A stretch of 37,179 nucleotides of DNA from Syntrophomonas palmitatica JCM 14374 (GTDB taxonomy: Bacteria > Bacillota > Syntrophomonadia > Syntrophomonadales > Syntrophomonadaceae): positions 1 to 37,179 of the forward strand of contig NZ_BBCE01000022.1 in assembly GCF_001311885.1 (NCBI RefSeq), written 5' to 3'. Positions 7,219 to 15,357 of the stretch are shown piece by piece. The notes beneath the pieces are model-generated. The model saw nothing but the letters and a program-made list of their open reading frames with translations. It made no database searches and was not told where the DNA came from. The stretch's first letter is position 1. The number at the start of each line of letters is the position of its first letter. The position numbers were made by a program, and so were the translations under genes.

Positions 7219-8022
7219 TTACCCCCTCTTTTTTCTGTTTGCCTGGGCTGTAATATAACCTTTCATTTTCCCTGCATCTGGGTTAATATCTACGATTTCT
7301 ACGGCAACTTCATCATTTACTTTGACCTCAAAAAAGGGATATGGTGAACAAAGCATATCCAGCCCAGGTTCTAAGGATACTACAACGCCAGGTTTTAACA
7401 GGCTTTTTACGCGAGCTAAATACTGGTTTTTGGGATGATATTTTTCAACTATATTGGGCCAGGGATTTGGAGCATATTTTTTGTGGGATACTTTTATGGT
7501 TTCTCCTTCCTTTGTCTCCAACACTTCAACACGAATATTGTCGCCTCGGTTTAATATGGTTCTCAGGTCAATATACTTTACCCACCCATATTCCTCGGCA
7601 AACATCCCCAGGGGAATGTTTTTGTATTCTAACTCTGCATAGTTTTTTGAAGTCCAAACTACTGTCGCGTTAATTTCATCCCCTACCTGGAGAATTACTT
7701 TTTCGGTCTGGCTCTTTACAGCGTCCAGATATGATAATGCAAGAGGTTGCTCGGATATAACAACGCCCGCGAGATCCCGGTTCATATACTTACGGGCCAG
7801 GTGACGTATCGCAGATACGCCAGATACATTAGTTTCGGGTAATTCCGAGATGGGAATAATTGCTTTTTTGTGGTTGTTTATAGTTAATACGAGACTTTCG
7901 GCCTTTCCGTTTTCCTGACGGATTTCGGTTACTATTCCAGTTACTGTTTCCCCTACAGCCATTTTGTTCATAATTATAATTTCCTCCTTAAATAGATTTT
8001 GTTTAGTGCCTTGTTTATTCAT
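7219..8022 (-). CDS. Protein with about three S1-like RNA-binding domains
   Basis: The sequence shows repeated S1/OB-type patterns. The first is AVGETVTGIVTEI to AIIPISEL, the second is QVGDEINATVVW through IKVSHKKYAPNPW, and the third is NQYLARVKSLLKPGVVVSL to DEVAVEIVDI. S1 domains bind single-stranded RNA, as in ribosomal protein S1. There are two possible starts: ATG at 8022, four bases after GGAGG, and ATG at 7971, eleven bases after a second GGAGG, which begins just before the first domain. The gene directly precedes the ParM gene in one operon. A link to plasmid copy control or segregation is possible but unproven. Confidence 0.7.
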   Translation of the reverse strand: MNKQGTKQNLFKEEIIIMNKMAVGETVTGIVTEIRQENGKAESLVLTINNHKKAIIPISELPETNVSGVSAIRHLARKYMNRDLAGVVISEQPLALSYLDAVKSQTEKVILQVGDEINATVVWTSKNYAELEYKNIPLGMFAEEYGWVKYIDLRTILNRGDNIRVEVLETKEGETIKVSHKKYAPNPWPNIVEKYHPKNQYLARVKSLLKPGVVVSLEPGLDMLCSPYPFFEVKVNDEVAVEIVDINPDAGKMKGYITAQANRKKRG

Positions 8023-8050
8023 TTACCCTCCTTTTATAGTTTTTAGCACT

Positions 8051-8083
8051 AAAAAAGCCCCTCCGACAGAAGGGGCTTTTTTT
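8051..8083. terminator. Bidirectional terminator
   Basis: The stem GCCCCT/AGGGGC (8057-8062 and 8071-8076) is flanked by six A residues on one side and seven T residues on the other, so it can end transcription on both strands. In the minus direction it closes the AbrB/HD-GYP operon before the S1-ParM operon. Confidence 0.85.
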
Positions 8084-8725
8084 ATACGCTTATGGAATTT
8101 AATAATATTTTATCGCTTAGTTCCTTATAGGATATTGTATAAAAATTATGTTTAAAATCCTTTTTTCTTAACAGTATAGGTGTTACTATGTCAGGATCAT
8201 AATAAACACCGGAATACTGTTCTATTTCTTTAAAGGCTTCTTGTAAACTCAGGTTCTTTCTATAGGGCCGTTTAATTAGCATTGCGTCTAACGAGTCTAC
8301 AATAGCTATTATTCTCCCATTGAGAGGTATTTCCTTGCCCTTAATTCCATAAGGATAGCCAGAGCCATCATATTTTTCGTGATGTGAAAGTATTCCGTTT
8401 TTAATTTGTTTTTCAGCTATTAATTCGCTACCCCATGCAGGGTGCATTTTAATTAATTTCATCTGGTTGCTATTGAGCGGCCCAGGCTTATTAAGTATTT
8501 TAATGGGTATTTTTATCTTACCAACATCATGTAGTATGGCTGAGTCATACAAATCATTTATTTCATATTCGGTAAGTTGAATGCATCGACCAACCCACTT
8601 TGCTATATTTGCTACCCTTATACAATGATTGAATGTTTCTATATCATGTTTAAGTAGGGTATCCAGGCATTGTGGGAAAATGAAATCACCTTCTTTCTTA
8701 TAAGATTCCTGTTATTTGCATTCAT
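8082..8725 (-). CDS. HD-GYP domain protein, frameshifted near its start
   Basis: HD-GYP proteins are metal-dependent phosphodiesterases, mostly acting on cyclic di-GMP. The catalytic HD is in AILHDVGKIKIP, and the signature HHEKYDGSGYP is complete. An ATG at 8552 would leave out the first helices, yet the same frame upstream reads LDTLLKHDIETFNHCIRVA, standard for the family. It is open to about 8712 without an ordinary start. An ATG at 8725 overlaps the AbrB stop (ATGA) and has AAGGA seven bases before it, but in another frame. One extra A at about 8698-8701 joins them into about 214 residues. An ATT at 8681 after AAGGTG is an alternative start. It would lower cyclic di-GMP, which often controls pili. 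Confidence 0.8.
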
Positions 8726-8904
8726 GGTCTGTTCCTTGGGTCAGGTATTTTTAGGGGATATTCGTGCTTTTTTTTCTTTAATATAACCTGATTGCCTATG
8801 ATTTCAAATTCCACAACATCACCTTTTTTAAGTTTTAAAAATTTCATAATTTCACCAGGAACAGGAACCTCGTTAGACCTAGAAATTACTTGTGAAAACC
8901 GCAC
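8722..8904 (-). CDS. AbrB/SpoVT-type DNA-binding protein
   Basis: A 60-residue swapped-hairpin AbrB domain protein: SNEVPVPGEIMKFLKLKKGDVVEFEI is split across the two characteristic strands, and VILKKKKHEYPL follows. These proteins bind DNA as transition-state regulators or antitoxins. The start is GTG just after AGGTGG. Its stop overlaps the proposed ATG of the HD-GYP gene, so the two are coupled. No toxin gene follows, which favours a transcription regulator over an antitoxin. Confidence 0.8.
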   Translation of the reverse strand: MRFSQVISRSNEVPVPGEIMKFLKLKKGDVVEFEIIGNQVILKKKKHEYPLKIPDPRNRP

Positions 8905-8941
8905 TATACCACCTACCTTTCTAACATTTAAGATTAATAAT

Positions 8942-8967
8942 GCAGTTTAGGGTTTTACCCTAACTGC
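8942..8967 (-). terminator. Hairpin at the end of the large exported protein gene
   Basis: The imperfect stem GCAGTT-TAGGG / CCCTA-ACTGC overlaps the stop codon of the 711-residue protein. In the minus direction it is followed only by ATTATTAATC rather than a T run, so termination may be weak and AbrB could be expressed by readthrough. Confidence 0.35.
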
Positions 8968-11095
8968 CTTTTCTGCCGTTCAATACTACTGACCAGTTTT
9001 TAAATGCACTTTCATTTATTCTTACTACACCTTCTGCCCACCACCTGAAACCTTCCCATTGCCACCACTTCGGCTCTGTAGGAGCCGGGGCCGCACTCAG
9101 GTCAGGTTTAGTACCATCCAGTATTAAGAGGTTTGGTATACCGTTTCCTGTAAACAATCCCTTAACAATTGTGTTTGCCGGGCAAATATTTGAATCTGCC
9201 TCAGTATAAAAACTGACAGACCAAATCTTATTTATTGCAGTTTCGTACCCAGCTACTACTTTAGGCGGTACTGCAACAGTTGAATGCTGCGTTAAATACG
9301 GGAAGTCCATACTGGCCGTAGTAACCCCCAGGCTCTTTATATACAGAGTAACCATACCTCCAGCCTTGGTTACAGGTAAATCAACAGATAACATTTCTTT
9401 AGTTATAGGTTTATCGGTCGATGGCGGGGTAATTATTTGTTTTGCCATCGGTTGATCAAAGGCGACTACACAAAAGTTTTGTATGGGGCATGAATCGGAC
9501 GGAATACCAATACAAGGCGTTCCATCAGGGGCTGATAAAGTATCCCACACTGTAATTTCTACTGAAAATTGGTTTGTCCCAGTATTCCATAACAATCCCG
9601 TACCTGTAGGATCTATGATATACTGATAAACCGGCGCACCCACAGTAGACACCTGCCCGGTATCCAAAACAAGTTCCCCGGTTTGCCTATAAATCTTTAT
9701 TTGATATGCACCCTGGGGATTATTATCCGGATCAGTGTATTCCCACCTTATAGCCGGGGCTGAACTGATATAACATTCTCCTGCTGTTGGTAGATACGGG
9801 TTAGGCGGATTGGGTTTTGTGTTAGTGGTTATAGTTACAATGGGATTTATTCTTGGCGTATTATCCCGGTTTGTGGTTGAAAGTACAGCCTTCCATCGTA
9901 TTCTTGTCCCCGGTTCTGAAAGCGTTGTCCATCCACCTAAAGTTGCTTCAGTCCAATGATCTTCATCATTGCTGGCTGTTAAATACCATTTAATCTGGGT
10001 GTCGGCTTCTTGAAGGTTAAGGCCGGGATTAATATATATCTGCAAATTGTTTGCGGGTTTACCAGGGGGAAGAAAATATACGATAGATTCAACTGTGGCC
10101 TGTGGGATATATTTGCCTATGTCCTGCATGCCTGCTACCGTTTTTGACAGAGCTGCATTGTATTTTAGTGCTGAACCATCCCACATATAATATTTAATCT
10201 CGTTGCCATCAATAATGAGACGGTCATAAGTATCTGGCCGCAACGCTACACAAGTTGGCGAAATCAGCCCAGTAGTCACTGACAAGGCTTCGTTATAGGC
10301 AAAGGTTCCGTCTGATAGCAAGTTATAATGCCTTACTTCGGAACCTGCAACTACCGCTAAATTTCCTCCATTTGCTGTTGATACACAGATAGCGTTAGTT
10401 AATCCTGTAATTGTTGCCGACAGCGAGCCGTCTTTGTAATATTTAATTTCATTGTTGTCTACTACAACCATGCCATAATGATCTTTAAACAATGAAATTG
10501 AAATAGGGTTTGTTAGCCCTGATTCAACTGATAAAGCCGGTACATCCACCATATTGCTGCCGTCATAAGCCCGGTAAGTTATTTTATTATCAGATGTCAA
10601 AACCGCATAATCCAGGCTTCTGCTGCCTACACTTAATACGTCTGTAAATCCTGCTGATGATAAAAACGGATTCGGTATATATTCATCAGAAAATGAATAG
10701 TGGGTTATATTATTCCCGTTGGCTATTACCACATCTGGGTAAGTAGATGTTCCCGAAATCCCCGTAATAGGATTTGCAGGCTTATATGAAGGGAAACGGT
10801 CAACCAGTGTCTGAGTTGCGGCATCCATTGTCTTTACGCCATCTGGAGTCAAAACAATGTAATCCATACTACCTTCCCACATATCTGCCATATTAGGATA
10901 TGACCTTGGCAAACGTATTTCGTGGTTTACTGTATCTACAACAGCGCTGGTTTTATTCACATTAACGCCACTCGTATCTTCTATTTTATATTCCCACTTC
11001 TCAGCCAGAGCGGTATCGGCCCGGATAAAACCAAATGCCAACAAGAACAGTACAGCAATTAATAACTTGCGATAAATATTTACACCCCCTATCAC
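8960..11095 (-). CDS. Large exported protein with propeller-like repeats
   Basis: The N-terminus is a signal peptide (YRKLLIAVLFLLAFGF, cleavage near ADTALA). Residues of about 60-340 contain repeats with ITGL or VTGL followed by a NEIKYY-like strand, which suggests a beta-propeller. Later parts (about 385-540) look like fibronectin-type or Ig-like strands (AIRWEYTDPDNNPQGAYQI). The C-terminus is rich in Trp. No enzymatic motif is seen. The GTG at 11095 overlaps the upstream stop (GTGA). A GGGGGT lies seven bases before an ATT at 11077, which would start MYRKLLIAVL. Its place after the Tad cluster suggests a surface or pilus-associated protein. That role is inferred. Confidence 0.7.
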   Translation of the reverse strand: MIGGVNIYRKLLIAVLFLLAFGFIRADTALAEKWEYKIEDTSGVNVNKTSAVVDTVNHEIRLPRSYPNMADMWEGSMDYIVLTPDGVKTMDAATQTLVDRFPSYKPANPITGISGTSTYPDVVIANGNNITHYSFSDEYIPNPFLSSAGFTDVLSVGSRSLDYAVLTSDNKITYRAYDGSNMVDVPALSVESGLTNPISISLFKDHYGMVVVDNNEIKYYKDGSLSATITGLTNAICVSTANGGNLAVVAGSEVRHYNLLSDGTFAYNEALSVTTGLISPTCVALRPDTYDRLIIDGNEIKYYMWDGSALKYNAALSKTVAGMQDIGKYIPQATVESIVYFLPPGKPANNLQIYINPGLNLQEADTQIKWYLTASNDEDHWTEATLGGWTTLSEPGTRIRWKAVLSTTNRDNTPRINPIVTITTNTKPNPPNPYLPTAGECYISSAPAIRWEYTDPDNNPQGAYQIKIYRQTGELVLDTGQVSTVGAPVYQYIIDPTGTGLLWNTGTNQFSVEITVWDTLSAPDGTPCIGIPSDSCPIQNFCVVAFDQPMAKQIITPPSTDKPITKEMLSVDLPVTKAGGMVTLYIKSLGVTTASMDFPYLTQHSTVAVPPKVVAGYETAINKIWSVSFYTEADSNICPANTIVKGLFTGNGIPNLLILDGTKPDLSAAPAPTEPKWWQWEGFRWWAEGVVRINESAFKNWSVVLNGRKGS

Positions 11096-11796
11096 AGCAA
11101 TTGAACCGCAACAATTTTATATCCTTGCCCGGTTAGATAATACTGAACCAAAACCTTTACTGGCCGATTGTCATACTGATACTCATGTTCAGCAATAACT
11201 AACTTTTTGCCAGCGTACACGATTTTTGTTTGCAGATTGCCGATTGAACCTTTTAACACGGGTTTTTGCGGTTGTTTTTCATAAGCTGTTTTGGCAGGGC
11301 CAGCCAACAAAGAAGTATCTTTTTTGCCGATCATATTGAAGTAGTCTTGATATATCCTGGTTATGGCTTCCTGTAAGCCTGGTTTCTGTATAATGTTTGC
11401 TTTAAAATTAGGCATTGTTTCTCTTAATGCGATAACTTTCCAGGTTTCTTTATCCTTAAATAAATCTATTTCGTAAAAACCCACATCACTTGTACCATTA
11501 GATAATTCAATCTCTGTTTCAACATAGGTACGCGCGTACTTTTGAGATACATCAATTACTTTTGTATTTATAGAAATAACTTTGGCTTTAATTATGTTTC
11601 GGGTTTTTACTTTGTATAAAACCTCTCCAGAGCAGTATTTTACAGGTTGTCGATTTTCGACCAGCGCTGAGATAAATTGATTGCAGGTATGTTCAATGGT
11701 GTGATCAGCTCGATTAGTTACCAAAAACACGACTACAGATACTATAATTATTCCGGCACATAAACCGACTATTTCGTTTTTTTTGAAAACAGACAA
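11092..11796 (-). CDS. Membrane-anchored extracytoplasmic protein, unknown
   Basis: About 234 residues with one N-terminal transmembrane segment (IVGLCAGIIIVSVVVFLV) and a long outside domain of mixed strands. The TTG at 11796 is chosen because it lies seven bases after AAGGAGG; the ATG at 11802 would be only one base after it. The outside domain contains WKVIALRETMP and a C-terminal YYLTGQGYKIVAVQLL, a layout of small beta-rich domains such as NTF2-like folds, but no family is firmly recognised. It is coupled to the downstream exported protein by GTGA, so the two probably work together at the surface. Confidence 0.6.
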   Translation of the reverse strand: MSVFKKNEIVGLCAGIIIVSVVVFLVTNRADHTIEHTCNQFISALVENRQPVKYCSGEVLYKVKTRNIIKAKVISINTKVIDVSQKYARTYVETEIELSNGTSDVGFYEIDLFKDKETWKVIALRETMPNFKANIIQKPGLQEAITRIYQDYFNMIGKKDTSLLAGPAKTAYEKQPQKPVLKGSIGNLQTKIVYAGKKLVIAEHEYQYDNRPVKVLVQYYLTGQGYKIVAVQLL

Positions 11797-11820
11797 TAAC
11801 ATTCCTCCTTATTTATGGCA

Positions 11821-11850
11821 ATAAAAAAGCCCTTCTTATAGAAGGGCTTT
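11821..11850 (-). terminator. Rho-independent terminator after the coiled-coil exported protein
   Basis: The ten-base perfect stem AAAGCCCTTC/GAAGGGCTTT (11826-11835 and 11841-11850), with loop TTATA, is followed by T residues in the minus direction. It ends Tad system B, and the two genes below it (8.96-11.8 kb) form a separate unit or depend on readthrough. Confidence 0.9.
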
Positions 11851-11873
11851 GTGGTTTGTTTAATAAACGCACT

Positions 11874-13109
11874 TCACAAACCAAATACCGTCATAGTTTC
11901 TTCAGCTATTGTAGTGCTAGTGTCATTCTTGGCCTGCACATAAATTACATGAGGCCCAGCAGGTACACTGAGCGTAATTTGTTTGTTAGTTCCCCATGCA
12001 CCTCCTACAGAATCTACGTAAGCACGATATTGGGTTGCATTTTTCGCTGATATTACTACTGTAAATTGTCCAGATTTCGTGCAGGTGGCCCCATTTAAAC
12101 CTTTGACACTCTTGATCTCTGGTTCGACTGCATTTTTAATTGAATTCTGAATATTAGTTACTGCATTATTTATAGCTGTATTGGTGTTGTTGTTTATGTC
12201 AGTTTTCGATGTAGTTAGGTCCGATTTTAAGCTATTGATTGCAGTATTTGTATTACTATTTATATTTGTTTGGGCAGTATTAACTGCATTGGTTGCATCT
12301 AAGGCTCTGTTAGCTGCCAAGTTAGACCAGTATCCAGCAGTATTACCGCTATACCAGGTATTATTAGCCGCATTTGCAGCGTTTGTATTAGCTGAATAGG
12401 CTGCGTTGTAAGCATTTGTGGCATTTGCAGCTGCTTGCTGAGCATAACTAACAGTATTTTCAGCAGCTATTCTAGCCGCTTCAGCGGCTGTACGTGCTGC
12501 TCCTGCTTGCGTGTTGCCCTCTGCGAATGTTGGTGGATCGTATATAACAGAGATGCCTGAATTATATGTAGACCACCCGGTGTCATAACATTCCAAGCAC
12601 GATGTAAGTTTTATAGGCGAATATTCATAAGTAAATTCTCGCTTAGCTGTTTTAAAATCATAAAGCCCATCCCCATTAATGTCTTTAAGTTTAACATAAA
12701 TCCGATAATTAGCTGTATATGCTTGCTCTACACAAATAGGGTCTATAGCTGACAATACATAACTCATGTCAGTAGTAAAAGTGGTAATTAACCCATTAAC
12801 AAAGGTGCCTTCAAATTGTATATTTTGAAGTGGCAAAATTATAGGTATTTTTAGCTGTCTAAATGATATTCCATATTTAAAAGAAACAAAACTGGGTCCA
12901 TCACTGTTATCTATCCATACAGACGTATCAACACAAGACGAATAACTATTCAATGCCCTCATATAGTATATATCGCCTACCCATATATTGCCTTTTTCAT
13001 AATCCTCTATCCTATACGGCCAAGCCTCCCATGCTATTGCTTTTTTACAAGGCAAAGCTAAGAATGTTAGTAATATTGCTAGGCTTAATATAATGACTTT
13101 ATTTTTCAT
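11874..13109 (-). CDS. Exported protein with Ala/Asn-rich coiled coil and C-terminal Ig-like domain
   Basis: A clear signal peptide (KVIILSLAILLTFLALP) opens this 411-residue protein. The first 190 residues form a Cys-containing beta-rich region. About residues 200-325 are an Ala/Asn/Thr-rich helical stalk (AARTAAEAARIAAENT, then repeats of NTNTAINS/NNNTNTAINN type). The last 80 residues look like an Ig-like domain (TVVISAKNATQYRAYV, ITLSVPAGPHVIYVQA). The ATG follows GGGAGG by about eight bases. This stalk-plus-domain structure suits an adhesin or pilus accessory protein. It is the last gene of the system B run before the terminator. Confidence 0.65.
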   Translation of the reverse strand: MKNKVIILSLAILLTFLALPCKKAIAWEAWPYRIEDYEKGNIWVGDIYYMRALNSYSSCVDTSVWIDNSDGPSFVSFKYGISFRQLKIPIILPLQNIQFEGTFVNGLITTFTTDMSYVLSAIDPICVEQAYTANYRIYVKLKDINGDGLYDFKTAKREFTYEYSPIKLTSCLECYDTGWSTYNSGISVIYDPPTFAEGNTQAGAARTAAEAARIAAENTVSYAQQAAANATNAYNAAYSANTNAANAANNTWYSGNTAGYWSNLAANRALDATNAVNTAQTNINSNTNTAINSLKSDLTTSKTDINNNTNTAINNAVTNIQNSIKNAVEPEIKSVKGLNGATCTKSGQFTVVISAKNATQYRAYVDSVGGAWGTNKQITLSVPAGPHVIYVQAKNDTSTTIAEETMTVFGL

Positions 13110-13139
13110 ATTATTTTCCCTCCCTTAATGATGTATCTA

Positions 13140-13745
13140 TTATTGTGTTATTTTCGCCGCCGACCACCTTACGCCCGTGCTTTCACCTTTTATTAAGGGC
13201 TTAAATTCTGCCGAAACCAGAGCTATACACCCAGGTTTATTGAGTTCGGTTTTTATTCCTGCATTTTCTCCTACCTCAATATCCGTTTCGGTAACTGTGA
13301 ATGTTTGCGGCAAAGTTCCCTTAAACGAAGTACCTAATAAATCATCTGATGAATACCGTACTCCCTCTGGTAAGCCGTAGGCGTTTTCTCCGTTAAAAAC
13401 TATAAATACATACTTTATTTGTGACTTAATACCTGATTTACTGGTAGGGACTAAATCACCATCAAGCAAAAGATTCTGGGCTAACTCGCGCCTGAATACC
13501 ATATGTGCTTTATCAGGCACTATCATTGGATTATTCCAGGCTTGTGACAATTTATCTACCGAAAATGCGGCTGACCTTGTAGCATCGTTTAATGCTCCTT
13601 GTAAGTCTAGATCAGCGCCATATACGGACCTGGTATGTTCCAGGTTGGCTATTATTCCTAACGCAATTACCGGCAATAATATGAGTAAGCCCAGAGTAAC
13701 TACGTTTCCTTTTTGGGATTTTAACTTACGTACCCACATATTCAC
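13140..13745 (-). CDS. TadG-like minor pseudopilin
   Basis: This 201-residue protein starts with a basic stretch, SQKGNVVTLGLLILLPVIALG, the N-terminus seen in TadE/TadG-type pseudopilins (KG followed by a hydrophobic helix). An outside domain follows. Such proteins are thought to prime or regulate Flp pilus assembly. The GTG start lies seven bases after GGGAGG and overlaps the end of the TadE-like gene. It lacks the usual Glu at +5, which would place it with TadG-like proteins rather than TadE. The assignment is by pattern and context. Confidence 0.6.
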   Translation of the reverse strand: MNMWVRKLKSQKGNVVTLGLLILLPVIALGIIANLEHTRSVYGADLDLQGALNDATRSAAFSVDKLSQAWNNPMIVPDKAHMVFRRELAQNLLLDGDLVPTSKSGIKSQIKYVFIVFNGENAYGLPEGVRYSSDDLLGTSFKGTLPQTFTVTETDIEVGENAGIKTELNKPGCIALVSAEFKPLIKGESTGVRWSAAKITQ

Positions 13746-14148
13746 TTAATGCCCTCCCTGTGAATTTAGGATTTATACTGTCAGGCTTTCCTAAGAACAA
13801 CCCTAGCATAAATGGTTTTGTCTTAAACTCTGCGGTTATATTTAGCCATACTTCCGGATAACTGCTGGCATCTATATTCAATGTCCGTACTACCCGGGTC
13901 GGCGGTGAATCAATAGTGATTACATTAAAACCGATTTTATCCATAGCAGTTATTAGGTCAGCCCGATCTGGATCGGTTAGTATACCTTCGATTCGCACAC
14001 GGTCTAAATAGTAGTTTTTAATATGCTCTGCCTGTTGAATTTGTACCATCACCGACCAATAATTTATTACTCCAAATATCAACATAAAAACTATCACCGA
14101 GATAACAAGAAAATCCCATGTTACTTGTCCCCGATTATTTTTTAGCAG
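13726..14148 (-). CDS. TadE-like pseudopilin, probable CTG start
   Basis: The first ordinary start (ATA or GTG region near 14097) would remove the processing region. Upstream, the frame reads LLKNNRGQVTWDFLVISVIVF, a TadE-type leader with RG followed by a hydrophobic helix. It begins at CTG 14148, eight bases after GGGAGG. This gives about 140 residues. The remaining domain has the small TadE-like size. TadE proteins are minor pseudopilins of the Tad pilus. The gene follows a terminator and overlaps the TadG-like gene, with which it forms a pair. Confidence 0.65.
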   Translation of the reverse strand: MLKNNRGQVTWDFLVISVIVFMLIFGVINYWSVMVQIQQAEHIKNYYLDRVRIEGILTDPDRADLITAMDKIGFNVITIDSPPTRVVRTLNIDASSYPEVWLNITAEFKTKPFMLGLFLGKPDSINPKFTGRALSEYVGT

Positions 14149-14176
14149 GAATATCGCCTCCCTTAAATTCTTTTTA

Positions 14177-14202
14177 AAAGAAAAGGCGGGTTTTCCCGCC
14201 TT
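14177..14202 (-). terminator. Rho-independent terminator after the small pilin gene
   Basis: The perfect stem AAGGCGGG/CCCGCCTT (14183-14190 and 14195-14202) with a four-base loop is followed by a T-rich tract in the minus direction. It sits at the stop of the 56-residue pilin gene and may raise the pilin transcript above that of the downstream TadE/TadG genes. Confidence 0.9.
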
Positions 14203-14371
14203 ACATTCCGCTTCCGGTTATTTTAACTATCCCATCTATCGCTTTATCATGGAGATTCCCGATAGGAGTTCGCATTTGTTGCGAAATAAGAAATGCAATT
14301 ATTACTACTCCGAGTATACAAACCAATATCTCCATAGCAGCCTGCCCTCGTTTCGAACGTAACAGTCGCAA
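14201..14371 (-). CDS. Small pilin-like protein of Tad system B
   Basis: A 56-residue product starting at TTG, seven bases after AGGAGG. It has a basic leader (RLLRSKRG), then QAAMEILVCILGVVIIAFL. The Gly followed by a Glu at the fifth mature position, then a hydrophobic helix, is the class III/type IV prepilin pattern. The short tail ends IVKITGSGM. It lies just downstream of the larger Flp pilin and upstream of a strong terminator. It may be a second pilin or a minor pilin. The short length makes it easy to miss in automatic annotation. Confidence 0.7.
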   Translation of the reverse strand: MRLLRSKRGQAAMEILVCILGVVIIAFLISQQMRTPIGNLHDKAIDGIVKITGSGM

Positions 14372-14407
14372 AGCATCCCCTCCTGTGCTTTTGTCAAACG
14401 AAACAAT

Positions 14408-14614
14408 CTACGGAGTGCTTATATTATCAATAGTGCTGTTTACTTTGGTAATTACCTTGCCAGCTGCTCCAGTGTCGGACGCAAGATTTGTCCGCATGAA
14501 GGCAGATACCGCAGTTCCTAAAACCACCGCGCCGATTATGGTGACAACGTACTCCCACACACCCTGACCTTTCTGGCTTTTCAGAATAGTTACGGCTTTT
14601 TTGATGTTACTCAT
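14408..14614 (-). CDS. flp: Flp-type major pilin of Tad system B
   Basis: The ATG at 14614 lies nine bases after AAGGAGG and gives 68 residues; a longer frame to 14683 runs into the TadC gene and has no ribosome site. The leader is KKAVTILKSQKG, cut before QGVWEYVVTIIGAVVL. The Gly-X4-Glu-Tyr pattern is diagnostic of Flp pilins. The mature form is about 50 residues. Prepilin peptidase at 19.1 kb would process it, and the CpaF/TadB/TadC genes just upstream would assemble it. Confidence 0.9.
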   Translation of the reverse strand: MSNIKKAVTILKSQKGQGVWEYVVTIIGAVVLGTAVSAFMRTNLASDTGAAGKVITKVNSTIDNISTP

Positions 14615-14631
14615 TAGTGTTTTCCTCCTTG

Positions 14632-15357
14632 TTATAAAATATTTTCTAATAAATAAAAGGCATACGTGGCTAAAAAACCACAACCTAAACCCAACAATAC
14701 TATTAATGGTAAAAAGCGATAAAGAGTTAAAATGATAGGCTTGTTTGATATTCGTATTTTTTCGTAAGTTGTTCGTCTTTCTTCCATGTGCCGGGACTCA
14801 TTGCGAACAATATTCTCAATGTTTTTCGACCCGGCCTGATTAATTTGTAACAGTAAAGACACTAATTGTTCGCATTCGGGTAAATCCACTTCCTGGCGTA
14901 ATATATCCAGTGCTTGAATATTTCCTGTTGTCCATGCAGCCAATATCTTATTTATTACCGGAGTTAAACGTGGTAAAAATTCTCGGGAACTTGCCAGGGC
15001 CTGCGGAACTGACATCCCTGTTTGAGCATATATTCCTACGGCATTAAACAGCAGGATACACTCTTTTCTTAATTGTTCTATCTTGTACCCATTTATAACG
15101 CGATCAATTCCTGCTAGCCCTCCGATTCCTAAACCAGCAAAAATTATGCTTCCCATCGCAAGATAACTTGTACCGGTTAAGAGAACCACTCCAACTATAA
15201 ATCCTGCCAATCCCCCCAATACGTATTTTTTGTTTTGACTTATTTTAGGAATTTCTAATTGCGTCCTTAATGAAACTTGTGCTGAAATTATATCTACTGT
15301 GTAGTAAATTAAAGCAAACGCAATTAATCCTATTCCCGCTGCGCATACTGCTATCAC
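14632..15357 (-). CDS. tadC: TadC-like inner-membrane platform protein, system B
   Basis: A 241-residue type II secretion F-domain protein. It has N-terminal membrane segments (AAGIGLIAFALIYYTVDII, LAGFIVGVVLLTG) and a cytoplasmic helical part with LFNAVGIYAQTGMSVPQAL and QAGSKNIENIV. A final hydrophobic segment is LPLIVLLGLGCGFLATYAFYLL. TadB and TadC together form the platform on which the CpaF ATPase acts. The GTG start overlaps the TadB stop (GTGA), so the two are coupled. Confidence 0.8.
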   Translation of the reverse strand: MIAVCAAGIGLIAFALIYYTVDIISAQVSLRTQLEIPKISQNKKYVLGGLAGFIVGVVLLTGTSYLAMGSIIFAGLGIGGLAGIDRVINGYKIEQLRKECILLFNAVGIYAQTGMSVPQALASSREFLPRLTPVINKILAAWTTGNIQALDILRQEVDLPECEQLVSLLLQINQAGSKNIENIVRNESRHMEERRTTYEKIRISNKPIILTLYRFLPLIVLLGLGCGFLATYAFYLLENIL

